This document shows positions 31,629 to 39,977 of a stretch of 64,000 nucleotides of DNA, in pieces (position 1 is the first letter of the stretch; each line of letters opens with the position of its first letter). The position numbers and the translations under genes were made by a program. The DNA lies in assembly GCF_001426405.1 (NCBI RefSeq), contig NZ_LMEP01000002.1, positions 321,181 to 385,180 of the forward strand, written 5' to 3'. The notes beneath the pieces were generated by a model that did no database searches, had not been told where the DNA came from, and worked only from the letters and a program-made list of their open reading frames with translations. This DNA is from Streptomyces sp. Root1304 (GTDB lineage Bacteria; Actinomycetota; Actinomycetes; Streptomycetales; Streptomycetaceae).

Positions 31629-32276
31629 ATGACCCTCGAAACGGCAAGTGGATCACCCCGCGCGAACGGCTCGAACGGCCCGGCCCGCTCGTTCCTCTTC
31701 GTCCTGGGCAGCTCGCGCGCGGACGGCAACACCGAGATCCTGGCCCGCGCGGCCGCGGCGCAGCTGCCGGCCGACGTCCCGCAGCGCTGGGTGGACCTGA
31801 ACCGGCTGCCGCTGCCGGACTTCCAGGACGGCCGGCACGAGACGGACGGATGGCCGGCCGACGAGACCGAGGAACTGCTGCGCGAGGCCACGCTGGAGGC
31901 GACGGACATCGTCATCGCCTCCCCGCTGTACTGGTACACCCTCTCGGCCCAGACGAAGCGCTACCTCGACTACTGGTCGGGCTGGCTGAACGTCCCGGAC
32001 TCGGACTTCAAGGAACGCATGGCGGGCCGGACGCTGTGGGGAGTGACGGCGATGGCGCACGAGGAACACGAGGTGGCGGACGGCCTGACGACGGCCCTCC
32101 ACCACTCGGCGGCCTACCTGGGCATGCACTTCGGCGGCGTACTGACGGGCACGGCCTCCCGCCCGGGCCGCATCAGAGCCGACGAACAGGCCCTCCTCCA
32201 CGCCAAGACCTTCTTCGCCGGCGCCACCCCGCTCGCCCGGTTCCCTTACGAGGAGGGGGCGGGGGCGGTGGCGTGA
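31629..32276 (+). CDS. NADPH-dependent FMN reductase/flavodoxin-like oxidoreductase
   Basis: The 215-residue protein has the flavodoxin-like fold of NAD(P)H:quinone or FMN reductases: FLFVLGSSRADGNTEILARA (residues 22-41, phosphate-binding loop S-S-R-x-x-G-N-T), WVDLNRLPLPDFQD, and DIVIASPLYWYTLSAQTKRYLDYW (about 98-121), with the P-L-Y-W-Y FMN-ring loop. It probably reduces quinones or FMN with NAD(P)H, in a detoxification or redox-balance role. It is divergent from the DMT exporter at 31477; its 3-prime end overlaps the small minus-strand gene at 32246 by 31 bp. Confidence 0.88.
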   Translation: MTLETASGSPRANGSNGPARSFLFVLGSSRADGNTEILARAAAAQLPADVPQRWVDLNRLPLPDFQDGRHETDGWPADETEELLREATLEATDIVIASPLYWYTLSAQTKRYLDYWSGWLNVPDSDFKERMAGRTLWGVTAMAHEEHEVADGLTTALHHSAAYLGMHFGGVLTGTASRPGRIRADEQALLHAKTFFAGATPLARFPYEEGAGAVA

Positions 32277-32512
32277 GGGCCGCCTCGTCCCGGAAGAGGT
32301 GCCGGTTCACGCGAGGCGACCGGCACGACCGCGTCCGGCCGGACCAGCCACTCTCTCCCTCCGCGTTCGGGCCGCAGAAACGCCGTGGGCTGCTTCCGGC
32401 GCTCACCGGGTAGCGCTGCCGGATCCTCGTAGTCGGCAATGACGTCACGCAGGATGCCGACCCTTCCGGCGCTGTCCTGAACACGCCTGCCGACGTCTTC
32501 GGGCGTGATCAC
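32246..32512 (-). CDS. Conserved small hypothetical linked to the XRE/DUF6879 cluster
   Basis: The 88-residue protein (GTG at 32512) begins MITPEDVGRRVQDSAGRVGI, then LRDVIADYEDPAALPGERRK and TAFLRPERGGREWLVRPDAV, which looks like a small SH3-like or KOW-like beta barrel; the end is Pro/Ala-rich. It overlaps the upstream 64-residue gene by GTGA and the FMN reductase gene by 31 bp. I recall similar proteins beside XRE and DUF397-type genes in Streptomyces. Function is unknown. Confidence 0.6.
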   Translation of the reverse strand: MITPEDVGRRVQDSAGRVGILRDVIADYEDPAALPGERRKQPTAFLRPERGGREWLVRPDAVVPVASREPAPLPGRGGPHATAPAPSS

Positions 32513-32703
32513 GAGTGGCCCTCAGGGTGCCGCCGCAGGAAGACGTTGCAGTCGGACACGGTGGTGAAGTCCCCACCGGCCCGTGCGCGGTCCCGCACGT
32601 TCGCGAGTTCGACGCAGCCGGCACAACCTTCGACCGGCTCCGGGGCCCGAGAGGGAAGGGGGAGATGTACCGGGCCACTCATGGTCGTCTTGCGCTTCTC
32701 CAT
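32509..32703 (-). CDS. Small cysteine-containing hypothetical in the XRE cluster
   Basis: The 64-residue protein contains a CAGCVELANVRDRARAGGDF core and ends with VSDCNVFLRRHPEGHS. The C-x-x-C and a third Cys may bind zinc. The ATG at 32703 is chosen because a TAGCGT hexamer lies seven bases upstream on the minus strand, as in leaderless actinobacterial promoters; ATG 32682 (MSGPVHLPL) is the alternative. It is translationally coupled to the 88-residue gene and divergent from the broken DUF6879 gene. The cluster layout resembles whiJ/abaA-like modules that combine an XRE regulator with small partner proteins. Confidence 0.55.
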   Translation of the reverse strand: MEKRKTTMSGPVHLPLPSRAPEPVEGCAGCVELANVRDRARAGGDFTTVSDCNVFLRRHPEGHS

Positions 32704-32876
32704 GAACCCGACGCTAGGGAGACGGAGTTGGCCAGGGCTACGCTGGTTTCTCGAGTTTGCTCGACAAGCGCCCCGGATTGTCGACGCTTTCTCCTGAACC
32801 TCGGCCGACACCGTAGAACCGAGTCCGGCCCCGGACCATGCTGTTGGATCAACACCCCTCGGAAGGGACAGCGTCC

Positions 32877-33447
32877 ATGGCCCGACAGTTGCGCTTCACC
32901 GGTACCGACAGCAAGATCGACGGCTGCCCCGCCCTGCACGCGGACGAGGAGACCGGCGAGATCATCGTTCAGGGCACACCGGTCACCGACCCGGCAGACC
33001 TCGCGCAGCTCCAGCACCTCGGGCCGGGCGAAGCAGCGGTGGCCGTACCGCGCGAGCTGCTCGTGAACTGGGGGCCGAAGGAGATGGAGCGAGTGCCGGA
33101 ACTGGTCGACCGGGACACGTTCCGTCGCCTGTTCGAGACCTTCCATCACACCGCCTGGCGTCTGGAGACGCGACGCGGCTACGCATCGGACCGACAGGAC
33201 CCCGACTACCAAGCGTTCCTGGCCACGGGCTCTTCTCCCTGCGACCTCGCTGCCCGCCGAGGACTTCTGGATCTTCGACTCGCGGATCGTGGCCCTGCTG
33301 CACTTCGACGACGAAGACAAGCTGCTCGGCATCGAGCTGATCACCGAGCCGGCGGAGCTCGTCCGGTACTGCGTCGCCCGCGACGCCGCCATGCACCACG
33401 CGGTGCGATACGACCGGTTCGCGGCGCAGGTGGCTGCGGTCGAGTAG
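32877..33447 (+). pseudogene. DUF6879-type gene broken by internal deletion and frameshift
   Basis: The first part (ATG 32877, RBS GGAAGGGA at 32861) reads MARQLRFTGTDSKIDGCPAL and continues through FRRLFETFHHTAWRLETRRG to about 33230. The family C-terminal segment SLPAEDFWIFDSRIVALLHF appears only in another frame, from 33247 to the TAG at 33445. Intact relatives, as I remember them, have about 55-60 residues between these parts, so a deletion of some 170 bp that is not a multiple of three best explains the structure. Without correction, frame one runs into nonsense sequence to 33512. It precedes the XRE regulator by 12 bp and was probably its partner. Confidence 0.75.
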
Positions 33448-33459
33448 CACGAGCGACCG

Positions 33460-34308
33460 GTGAGCACCGACTACCAGCAGGCAAGGGCAGCGCTGGGCGC
33501 GCGACTGCGTGAACTTCGCTTCACATGCCCCACCGGCCGACTCACCGGTCGACAACTCGCACAGCGTCTCGGCTGGCAGGGTTCCAAGGTCAGCAAGTTG
33601 GAGAACGCAAAGCAGACGGCCACCCCCGAGGACCTTCAGGCGTGGGCCGACGCGACCGGCAGGCCTGAGGTCTATCCAGAACTCGCTGCCCGGCTGGCCG
33701 GGTTCGAGTCCCACATCAGGTCCTGGCGCAGGGCATTGGCCAGCGGCTTTCAGCCGATGTACGAGGGGCTGACCGCCGAGATCAACCGCTCCTCGGACAT
33801 CCGGGTGTGGGAAGAGGCGGTCGTCCCGGGGCTGATGCAGACCCCCGAGTACGCGCGCCACGTCATCCGGCGCTACGCGGAGCTGCTGGGAGTCACCCAA
33901 AGCGTGGAGGACGCCGTACGCGCTCGGACACAGCGCCAGGAGTGGCTCTACCAACCCGGGCACAAGCTGCGCGTGCTGGTCTGGGAAGCCGCGCTTCGGT
34001 CGCTGATCTGCCCGCCCTCGGTGCTGGCGAGCCAACTCGACCGGCTCGCCGGAATGATCGGAATGGACACGGTCGAGTTGGGCGTCGTCCCGTTCGCGGT
34101 ACCGGTGAAGATCGTCCCCGCCAACGGCTTCTGGCTCCTGGGGGACCGCCTGGTCGTGGCGGAGGACTGGCACGCCGAGCTTTGGCTGGACGACGCCGAC
34201 AACATCGCCCTGTACCAGAAGGTCTGGAAGACGCTGCGGGAGTCCGCCGTGTACGGGGCCGAGGCCCACAACATCATCAGCTCGGCGCGACGTGCGCTGA
34301 ACCCATGA
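33460..34308 (+). CDS. XRE-family regulator with DUF5753 (WhiJ/AbaA-module type)
   Basis: The 282-residue protein has an N-terminal XRE helix-turn-helix (LGARLRELRFTCPTGRLTGR, QLAQRLGWQGSKVSKLENAKQTATPEDLQAW, about 10-65) and a long DUF5753 domain (about 95-275: FQPMYEGLTAEINRSSDIRVW, VVPGLMQTPEYARHV, DAVRARTQRQEWL). These regulators form families of dozens of paralogues in Streptomyces, usually beside DUF397 or DUF6879 genes, and modulate development and antibiotic production. GTG 33460 starts 12 bp after the broken DUF6879 gene. The small genes at 32246-32703 complete the module. The regulator itself looks intact. Confidence 0.9.
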   Translation: MSTDYQQARAALGARLRELRFTCPTGRLTGRQLAQRLGWQGSKVSKLENAKQTATPEDLQAWADATGRPEVYPELAARLAGFESHIRSWRRALASGFQPMYEGLTAEINRSSDIRVWEEAVVPGLMQTPEYARHVIRRYAELLGVTQSVEDAVRARTQRQEWLYQPGHKLRVLVWEAALRSLICPPSVLASQLDRLAGMIGMDTVELGVVPFAVPVKIVPANGFWLLGDRLVVAEDWHAELWLDDADNIALYQKVWKTLRESAVYGAEAHNIISSARRALNP

Positions 34309-34357
34309 GGTGCGGAATTCCGGCTCTGGCGGGGGTTCGGCACACGGAAGGACGAGA

Positions 34358-35029
34358 GTGCGCGAACAGGACGCCGCCGCATGGGACATGTGGGGCGCCG
34401 CCAGGCCGGGCCGCAAGGAGGCGAACGCGGCCGGGGCCTCCACCTGGTTCAACTGGACGCAGTGGCCCGATCACGGGCCCGACGAGAAGATCCTCGGTGA
34501 CCTCCCCGGAGCGCGGGTCCTCGACCTGGGCTGCGGAAGCGGTGGCAACCTCGCCCACCTGGTCGCGCGCGGGGCCGAGGCGGTCGGCGTGGACATCTCG
34601 CCCGTCCAGGTGGCCAAGGCCCGGGAGCGCCGGCCGCACCTCGACGTGAGGGAGCAGGCGGCCGAGGAGTTCCTCACGGCGGACACGTACGGGTTCGAGG
34701 CCGTCTGCTCGGTCTTCTGAGCCGCCTGGTTCACCGATCCCGTCGACCTGCTGCCCCTCGTCCATGCGCGCCTGACGCCCGGCGGTGTCTACGCCTTCTC
34801 CCACAGCCCCCCGGCCCTGGCGGGCTGCTACGGGCCGCAGGCGTCCCGGATACAGCCGCCGGGGAAGGGAGCGGAACCCGTCTTCGTGAAGCGGTGGGAC
34901 CACGAGCCCGGCACCTGGGCGGAGCTGCTCCTTCGGGCCGGGTTCACGGACGTGACGGCCGAGGTGGTCCCGCCCCCTGAGGGGAAGAGAACCGGGACCC
35001 TGCTCGTCCGGGGCGTCAGGCCGGCGTGA
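34358..35029 (+). pseudogene. Class I SAM methyltransferase interrupted by an in-frame TGA
   Basis: From GTG 34358 the frame encodes a methyltransferase with motif I VLDLGCGSGGNLAHLVARGA (about 50-69) and VGVDISPVQVAKARER. It stops at TGA 34718-34720 after CSVF. The same frame then continues without a break as AAWFTDPVDLLPLVHARLTP to a natural stop at 35027. The expected family sequence at the break is S-V-F-G-A-x-W-F, so a single GGA-to-TGA change is enough. The full reading would be 223 residues, normal for the family. It is either a recent pseudogene or a sequencing error. The substrate is unknown. Confidence 0.8.
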
Positions 35030-35131
35030 GCGGCGCCGGACGCCACGTACTCCTCCCCCTCCTCCCCCTCCCGACCGACGAAACCCACCCCCACACGTGA
35101 CGCCCCTCTCTCCCCGGGGAACACTCCCCCC

Positions 35132-35584
35132 ATGGACCAGGACCAAGCCCGGCTGTGGCTCTCCACCGCGCTCTCCGAAGCCCGTGCCGGGCGGGACGAA
35201 GGCGGGGTTCCCATCGGGGCCGCGCTCTACGGGGCCGACGGCGTTCTGCTCGGGCGGGGGCGGAATCGGCGGGTGCAGAGCGGTGATCCGTCCGCGCATG
35301 CCGAGACCGAGGCGTTCCGGGCCGCCGGCCGGCAGCGGTCGTACCGGGGGACGACGATGGTGACCACCCTGTCGCCGTGCTGGTACTGCTCCGGGCTCGT
35401 GCGGCAGTTCGGGATCTCCCGGGTGGTCGTCGGGGAGGCCGAGACCTTCCGCGGCGGGCAGGACTGGCTGGCCGGGCACGGCGTCGAGGTCGTCCTGCTC
35501 GACGATCCCGCGTGTGTGGAGCTGATGCGGGAGTTCATCGCCGTCGAGCCCGCACTGTGGAACGAGGACATCGGCGACGAGTGA
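35132..35584 (+). CDS. Nucleoside/cytosine deaminase (zinc deaminase family)
   Basis: The 150-residue protein has the cytidine/deoxycytidylate deaminase zinc motif: HAETE at about 56-60 (with the catalytic Glu) and PCWYC at about 83-87 (T-L-S-P-C-W-Y-C). The order and the short chain resemble yeast-type cytosine deaminase (FCY1) and TadA-like enzymes; the C-terminal W-x-x-x-D/E-D-I-G-E end (ALWNEDIGDE) is as in FCY1-like proteins. It probably deaminates cytosine or a related base in pyrimidine salvage. It lies 120 bp upstream of the ATPase/PBP pair, with its own short intergenic regions on both sides. Confidence 0.88.
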   Translation: MDQDQARLWLSTALSEARAGRDEGGVPIGAALYGADGVLLGRGRNRRVQSGDPSAHAETEAFRAAGRQRSYRGTTMVTTLSPCWYCSGLVRQFGISRVVVGEAETFRGGQDWLAGHGVEVVLLDDPACVELMREFIAVEPALWNEDIGDE

Positions 35585-35704
35585 GGCCGGCCCGCCCACG
35601 ACCGCCACCGGCCGACAACACATCCACAACGGAGTCGAAAAGCCGACCGCTTTCCCAACACACCGTCGATATCCTGAAGTTGACTGTGACGGGGGTGACG
35701 GGGA

Positions 35705-37804
35705 GTGGACAGGGAGCTGTACGGCCGCGAGGCGGTCCTGGACGAGACCGGGCTGGTCGCGCGGCTCAGCGGGCTCACCCGGCTCGGCGCCGCCCGCGTG
35801 CCGTTCGAGCACGGGGACGATCCGCCGGTCACTGTCTTCACCGGCGGGCGCGGTACGGGCAAGACCGCCCTGCTCAAGGAGGTCCGCAACCGCTACAAGG
35901 GCTACACACCGCTGGCCTTCCTCGACTGCGCCCACATCGATCCGCCCGCCGACCACGGCCCCGGCTGGACCCCGGTCACCGGCGCCCTCTCCGAGCTGGC
36001 CGTACAGCTGTCGCCGAAGGTGCTCGGCGCCCGGCCCGTCCGGTTCCCCCGGCTCTCGCTCGGCCTGGTCGCCGTCGCCTCCCTCGCCTGGTCCCGCGAG
36101 GACGACGACCGCGCCCGGCGCGACCTGCTGCGGCTCGGGCCGCTGCTCGCGACCGTCGACGCCACCCGGGGCGCCGCCGCCAACTGGGTCGGCAAGGTCC
36201 TCGCCAAGCTCGCCGCCACCTTCGCCGAGGCCACCGCCCCGCTCGCCGGGCTCCTCGCCGAGGCCACCGTCGAGACCGTCCTGGAGGAGGTCTTCGGCCG
36301 CCTCCAGCGCACCTCCGAGAGCTGGTACGGGAGTTACCGCAACGCCGGCGGGCGCGGCAAGGCCGGCCTCCAGCAGCTCGCGATCGACTTCGAGCAGGGC
36401 GGCCGGCGCCGCCGCGAGGCCGAGGACTTCCTCGTCGGCGCCCTCACCGAGGACCTCCTGCACGCCTACACCGGGCTCCGGCGCGGCAGCCGCATCGGCC
36501 GCCCGCTGCTCCTCCTCGACAACGCCCACGAACCCCTCGGCCGGCAGCTCGTCGAGCCGGTCCTGCGCGCGCGGGCCGCCGAGGGCCGCCGCGACCGGAC
36601 CGTCGTCCTCGCCACCTCCCGGGTCCGGGACCACGAGGGCCTGCGGCACGCCACCCGCGTCCGGCTCCCGGAGACCGCGCACCGGGCGCCCTGCCCGCGC
36701 GCGACGAGCGTCGGCTCCGGCATCCTCGCCGTCGAACTGACCCCGCTCTCCCCCGCCCAGACCCGCTCCGCCTTCGACCACCACGACCCCGCCGGCCGGA
36801 ATCCGGCCGAACTCGCCCGCGCCGTCCACCGGTTGACCGGCGGCCGGCCGCTCGGCGTCGCCCTCCTCGGCCGGGCCGCCGGCGAGGCGCCCGCGCACCT
36901 GCGGCCCGCACTGACCCCGGGCGGACTCCTCGACCTGACGGTGGAACTCCGCGAGGACGCCCCGCCGGTGCCCGTCGCCGCCACCCTCCTCGCCGAGCTC
37001 CTCCCGGTACCGCGGCCCGGCCCGTACGCCGTGCTCGCCGCCGCCCACGACGAGGAGTCGGCCCGGATGCTCGCCCACGCCCGGCTCCAGGGCGAGTCCC
37101 TGGACGGGGACGTGGCGCTGCGCGTCCGCGACCGGCTGCGCTCCGAGGACTGGCCGGAGGCCCCCGGCCACTTCGTCGCCGACCCGCTGCTGCGCGCCCT
37201 GCTGCTGCACCGGCTGCGCTTCGAGGACGGCGACCACCCCCGGTACGCCGCGTGGCGCGCCGTCCACGAGACCCTTCACCGGCACTACGGACCCGAGCCG
37301 GGCCCGTACCGGCTCCATCACGACCTGGCGCTCGGCCGCACCGAGGAGGCCGTCGTCCATCTGCGGGACACCTTCGCCGGCCCCGACGTCCTCGGCTGGC
37401 TGGGCCGGCTGCGGTTCATCGCCTCCGCCCCGTACCCACGCGAGCGGAACCTGACCGGCCCCGACCCGCGCCGGGCCGTCGCCCTCGGGCAGGGGCCTGC
37501 GGGAGGCCTGGTGGCAGGGGGACCGGGACCGGACCTCCCGTCCGGCGGCCCCGGTCCCGAGGCCGACCGCACCGAACTCCACCTCGCCGTACGGCGCCTG
37601 CTGCACGCCGTATGGCTGCTCACCGATCCGCTGGCGCTGCCCGACGAGGAGGTGGCCGACCGTCTCGCGCACGAGCTGCGCCGGCTGTCCGGCCGGCATC
37701 TGACCGGCAGCGGTTCGCTCTGGGACGCGGCCACCCACTGGCCGCGCGACATCCGTGCCTGGCGGGAGCCGTCCCTGCCGCCGGGCCGCGAGGACGGAGT
37801 CTGA
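35705..37804 (+). CDS. Large P-loop ATPase (STAND/AAA-like), unknown function
   Basis: The 699-residue protein has Walker A GGRGTGKT at 47-54, a Walker B-like LLLLDNAHE at 268-276 and an ATS sensor-like segment at 303-305. The insert between Walker A and B (about 100-240) is unusually long and alpha-helical. The C-terminal half (about 390-699) is a helical region with HYGPEPGPYRLHHDLALGRT, resembling the sensor or arm parts of STAND ATPases; no enzymatic effector domain is recognised. The GTG start follows GGGGA. The next gene, a membrane-anchored periplasmic-binding-type protein, starts 4 bp after the stop, so the two almost surely work together, perhaps in signalling. Confidence 0.75.
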   Translation: MDRELYGREAVLDETGLVARLSGLTRLGAARVPFEHGDDPPVTVFTGGRGTGKTALLKEVRNRYKGYTPLAFLDCAHIDPPADHGPGWTPVTGALSELAVQLSPKVLGARPVRFPRLSLGLVAVASLAWSREDDDRARRDLLRLGPLLATVDATRGAAANWVGKVLAKLAATFAEATAPLAGLLAEATVETVLEEVFGRLQRTSESWYGSYRNAGGRGKAGLQQLAIDFEQGGRRRREAEDFLVGALTEDLLHAYTGLRRGSRIGRPLLLLDNAHEPLGRQLVEPVLRARAAEGRRDRTVVLATSRVRDHEGLRHATRVRLPETAHRAPCPRATSVGSGILAVELTPLSPAQTRSAFDHHDPAGRNPAELARAVHRLTGGRPLGVALLGRAAGEAPAHLRPALTPGGLLDLTVELREDAPPVPVAATLLAELLPVPRPGPYAVLAAAHDEESARMLAHARLQGESLDGDVALRVRDRLRSEDWPEAPGHFVADPLLRALLLHRLRFEDGDHPRYAAWRAVHETLHRHYGPEPGPYRLHHDLALGRTEEAVVHLRDTFAGPDVLGWLGRLRFIASAPYPRERNLTGPDPRRAVALGQGPAGGLVAGGPGPDLPSGGPGPEADRTELHLAVRRLLHAVWLLTDPLALPDEEVADRLAHELRRLSGRHLTGSGSLWDAATHWPRDIRAWREPSLPPGREDGV

Positions 37805-37808
37805 CGCC

Positions 37809-39350
37809 ATGCCCGACCGACCGCTCGGCACGCTGCGCCGCCGCGTCCGCACCCCCCGCCAGAAGCTCGTCGCCTCCGTCGTCGGCGCCGCCGTCGTCCT
37901 CGGTCTCGGCGGCTACGGCATCGCCCGGCTCACCACCCCGGAGGACCGTTCCTGCGCGCCCGGCGTCGACCGCCCGGCCGGCAGCGGGGAATGCGTCGGC
38001 GTCAACGGCTCCGGCCACGACTTCGGCGTCGCGGACCTCAAGGACGTCGCCGAGGCCATCCGCGCCGAGAACGCCACGCTCAAGGAGGGCGAGTACGTCA
38101 CCGTCGCCGTCCTGCTGCCCCTGACCTCCGCCGACAGCGGCATGCGGACCAAGGTGCTGCACGAGGTCCAGGGCGCGTACGCCTACCAGTACCGCGCCAA
38201 CCACGAGTCCAACAGCGAGACCCCGAAGATCCGTCTGGCCCTCGCCAACACCGGCAAGGGCAACGCCCACTGGCGCGAGACGGTGGACCGGCTCGTCACC
38301 ATGACGGGCGCCCCCGACCGGCTGCGGGCCGTCTCCGGCGTCGCGACCTCCTCCACCGAGGTCCGGGAGGCGGTGGCCGCGCTCACCACCGCCGGGATCG
38401 CGGTCGTCGGCACCACGATCACCGCCGACGACATCGCCAACGGCCCCGGCCACAACCGCTACCCGGGGCTCGCCCGCGTCTCCCCCACCAACACCGACGA
38501 GGCCAAGGCCCTCTCGCACTTCGGCCGGGTGGACGCCACCAAGGCCTTCCTCGTCCAGGACACCCGGACCGGCGACCACTACACCGACACCCTCAAGGCC
38601 GCCTTCACCGCCAACCTCAAGGGCGCCCCGCACGAACCGGGGCTCTTCACCTCGCCCGCCGACCCCACCGAGGACGGCACCACCGCCAACACCTTCCGCC
38701 AGATCACCCATCTGATCTGCGACACCCGCGCCGAGACCGTCTTCTTCGCGGGCCGCCACACCCAGCTCCGGCAGTTCATCAACGCGCTCGGCTCGCGCGG
38801 CTGCACCGACCGCGCCTTCACCGTCCTCACCGGCGACGAGGGCTCCTACCTGGGCGCGGACGAGAAGCTCGACCGCAAGGCGCTGAAGGCGAAGCTGACC
38901 GTGCGGTACGCCTCGCTCGCCCATCCGGACGCCTGGAAGCCCGCACCGGGACGGCAGGTTCCGGCGACGGGCGGTTCGGTGGTGGCGTACTCGACGTTCC
39001 TGACGGACATCGCCCGCGCCTCGAAGAAGCCGGTGGCGCTCACGGACGGCCAGGCGATCATCGCGTACGACGCGATGGCGACGGCGGTCCACGCGATCCG
39101 GCAGGCCACCCCGGACGGCTCGGCGTACCCGTCGAAGGAGGACGTCGGTACGCAGTGGCCGCAGGTCAAGGGCTCCCTGCGGGTGCGGGGCGCGAGCGGC
39201 TGGATCTGCCTGGACAACTACGGGAACCCCTACGACAAGGCGGTCCCGATCGTGGAACTGGCACAGGACGGCACCCAGCGCTTCGTCCAGATCGCCTGGC
39301 CGGAGGGCAAACCGCCGACGGAGGCCTGCCTGCCGCCGAAGCGGGGGTGA
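37809..39350 (+). CDS. Membrane-anchored type I periplasmic-binding-like protein
   Basis: The 513-residue protein has a basic N-terminus (PLGTLRRRVRTPRQK), one membrane helix (LVASVVGAAVVLGLGGYGIA, about 20-39) and a long extracellular region. The latter matches the branched-chain amino acid-binding (Peripla_BP_6) fold: VTVAVLLPLTSADSGMRTKV, LRAVSGVATSSTEVREAVAA, then TKAFLVQDTRTGDHYTDTL and TVFFAGRHTQLRQFI. It has no lipobox and no permease or ABC genes nearby, so it looks more like an anchored ligand sensor than a transporter subunit. It forms a tight pair with the P-loop ATPase upstream. The stop codon region is part of a 40-bp tandem duplication. Confidence 0.78.
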   Translation: MPDRPLGTLRRRVRTPRQKLVASVVGAAVVLGLGGYGIARLTTPEDRSCAPGVDRPAGSGECVGVNGSGHDFGVADLKDVAEAIRAENATLKEGEYVTVAVLLPLTSADSGMRTKVLHEVQGAYAYQYRANHESNSETPKIRLALANTGKGNAHWRETVDRLVTMTGAPDRLRAVSGVATSSTEVREAVAALTTAGIAVVGTTITADDIANGPGHNRYPGLARVSPTNTDEAKALSHFGRVDATKAFLVQDTRTGDHYTDTLKAAFTANLKGAPHEPGLFTSPADPTEDGTTANTFRQITHLICDTRAETVFFAGRHTQLRQFINALGSRGCTDRAFTVLTGDEGSYLGADEKLDRKALKAKLTVRYASLAHPDAWKPAPGRQVPATGGSVVAYSTFLTDIARASKKPVALTDGQAIIAYDAMATAVHAIRQATPDGSAYPSKEDVGTQWPQVKGSLRVRGASGWICLDNYGNPYDKAVPIVELAQDGTQRFVQIAWPEGKPPTEACLPPKRG

Positions 39351-39410
39351 GCCGGGGGTGCGCTACGGTCTGCCGCCGAAGCGGGGGTGAGCCGGGGATC
39401 CCCTACGGCT
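39331..39410. repeat. 40-bp tandem duplication at the 3-prime end of the binding-protein gene
   Basis: The 27-mer beginning TGCCGCCGAAGCGGGGGTGA occurs at 39331 and again at 39371, and the remaining 13 bases of each 40-bp unit are similar (both contain CTACGG). The first copy holds the last codons and the TGA of the binding-protein gene. The second copy overlaps the end of the convergent SRPBCC gene at 39403. It looks like a recent slippage event. Confidence 0.75.
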
Positions 39411-39933
39411 CCCACTTCGGCCACGGCTGCTCGTCCCGCTCGTACAGCTCCCGCAGGTGCCGCCACCGCTCGGGCGTCCAGGTGCTCCAGTCCGAGGGGT
39501 GGCCGTCCAGCGCCGCCGCGAGCCGTTCGAAGTGCTCGTGCCACCCGGCCAGGCAGTCGAGCCGGTACGCGCGGGTGCCGCGGAACTCGTTGGTGAAACG
39601 CAGCACGGTCGACCCGTCGCCCCCGGATCCCGGTTCCAGATGGAACCGGATCCGGCCGTGCGTCGGATCGACCGTGTACTCGGCCACGACATCGGGATCC
39701 CAGGCGGTCACCCGCCCCGAGACCTCCGTCTCGCTGTTCAGCCAGCGGAGGGTGACCCGGCCGCCGAGCCGGGGTTCCAGCGGATCCGCCTCGCAGAGCC
39801 AGCCGGGCAGCCCCTCGGGAGAGGCGACGGCCGCCCAGACCAGCGGCAGCGGATGCGGCAGTTCCATCACGTACCGCAGCAGGTGCGCGTCCCCGTCGTG
39901 GGTCTCGCTCCTGCCCCGGGGTATCTCGCTCAT
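39403..39933 (-). CDS. SRPBCC/AHSA1-like domain protein
   Basis: The 176-residue protein has the SRPBCC (START-like) pattern: LRYVMELPHPLPLVWAAVAS (about 19-38), GLPGWLCEADPLEPRLGGRVTLRW (about 42-65), FTNEFRG and a C-terminal helix AGWHEHFERLAAALDGHPSD (about 129-148). AHSA1-type proteins bind hydrophobic ligands or act as co-chaperone-like stress proteins; the ligand here is unknown. The ATG at 39933 is very close to GGAGGT, so spacing is unusual. Its 3-prime end reaches into the 40-bp duplication, convergent with the PBP-like gene. Confidence 0.85.
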   Translation of the reverse strand: MSEIPRGRSETHDGDAHLLRYVMELPHPLPLVWAAVASPEGLPGWLCEADPLEPRLGGRVTLRWLNSETEVSGRVTAWDPDVVAEYTVDPTHGRIRFHLEPGSGGDGSTVLRFTNEFRGTRAYRLDCLAGWHEHFERLAAALDGHPSDWSTWTPERWRHLRELYERDEQPWPKWEP

Positions 39934-39977
39934 ACCTCCAGCGTGGCCCCGGGGCCCGTCACCCGCTAGCGCAGGGC

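Noticed and set aside
34718..34720. Selenocysteine codon in the methyltransferase
   Set aside because: No SECIS-like hairpin was seen directly after the TGA, and the family has Gly at this place, so a nonsense change is simpler.
34277..37852. Open frame of about 1190 codons antisense to the ATPase and methyltransferase genes
   Set aside because: The translation is Gly/Glu/Arg-rich noise typical of antisense frames in high-GC DNA, while the plus-strand frames carry clear Walker and SAM motifs.
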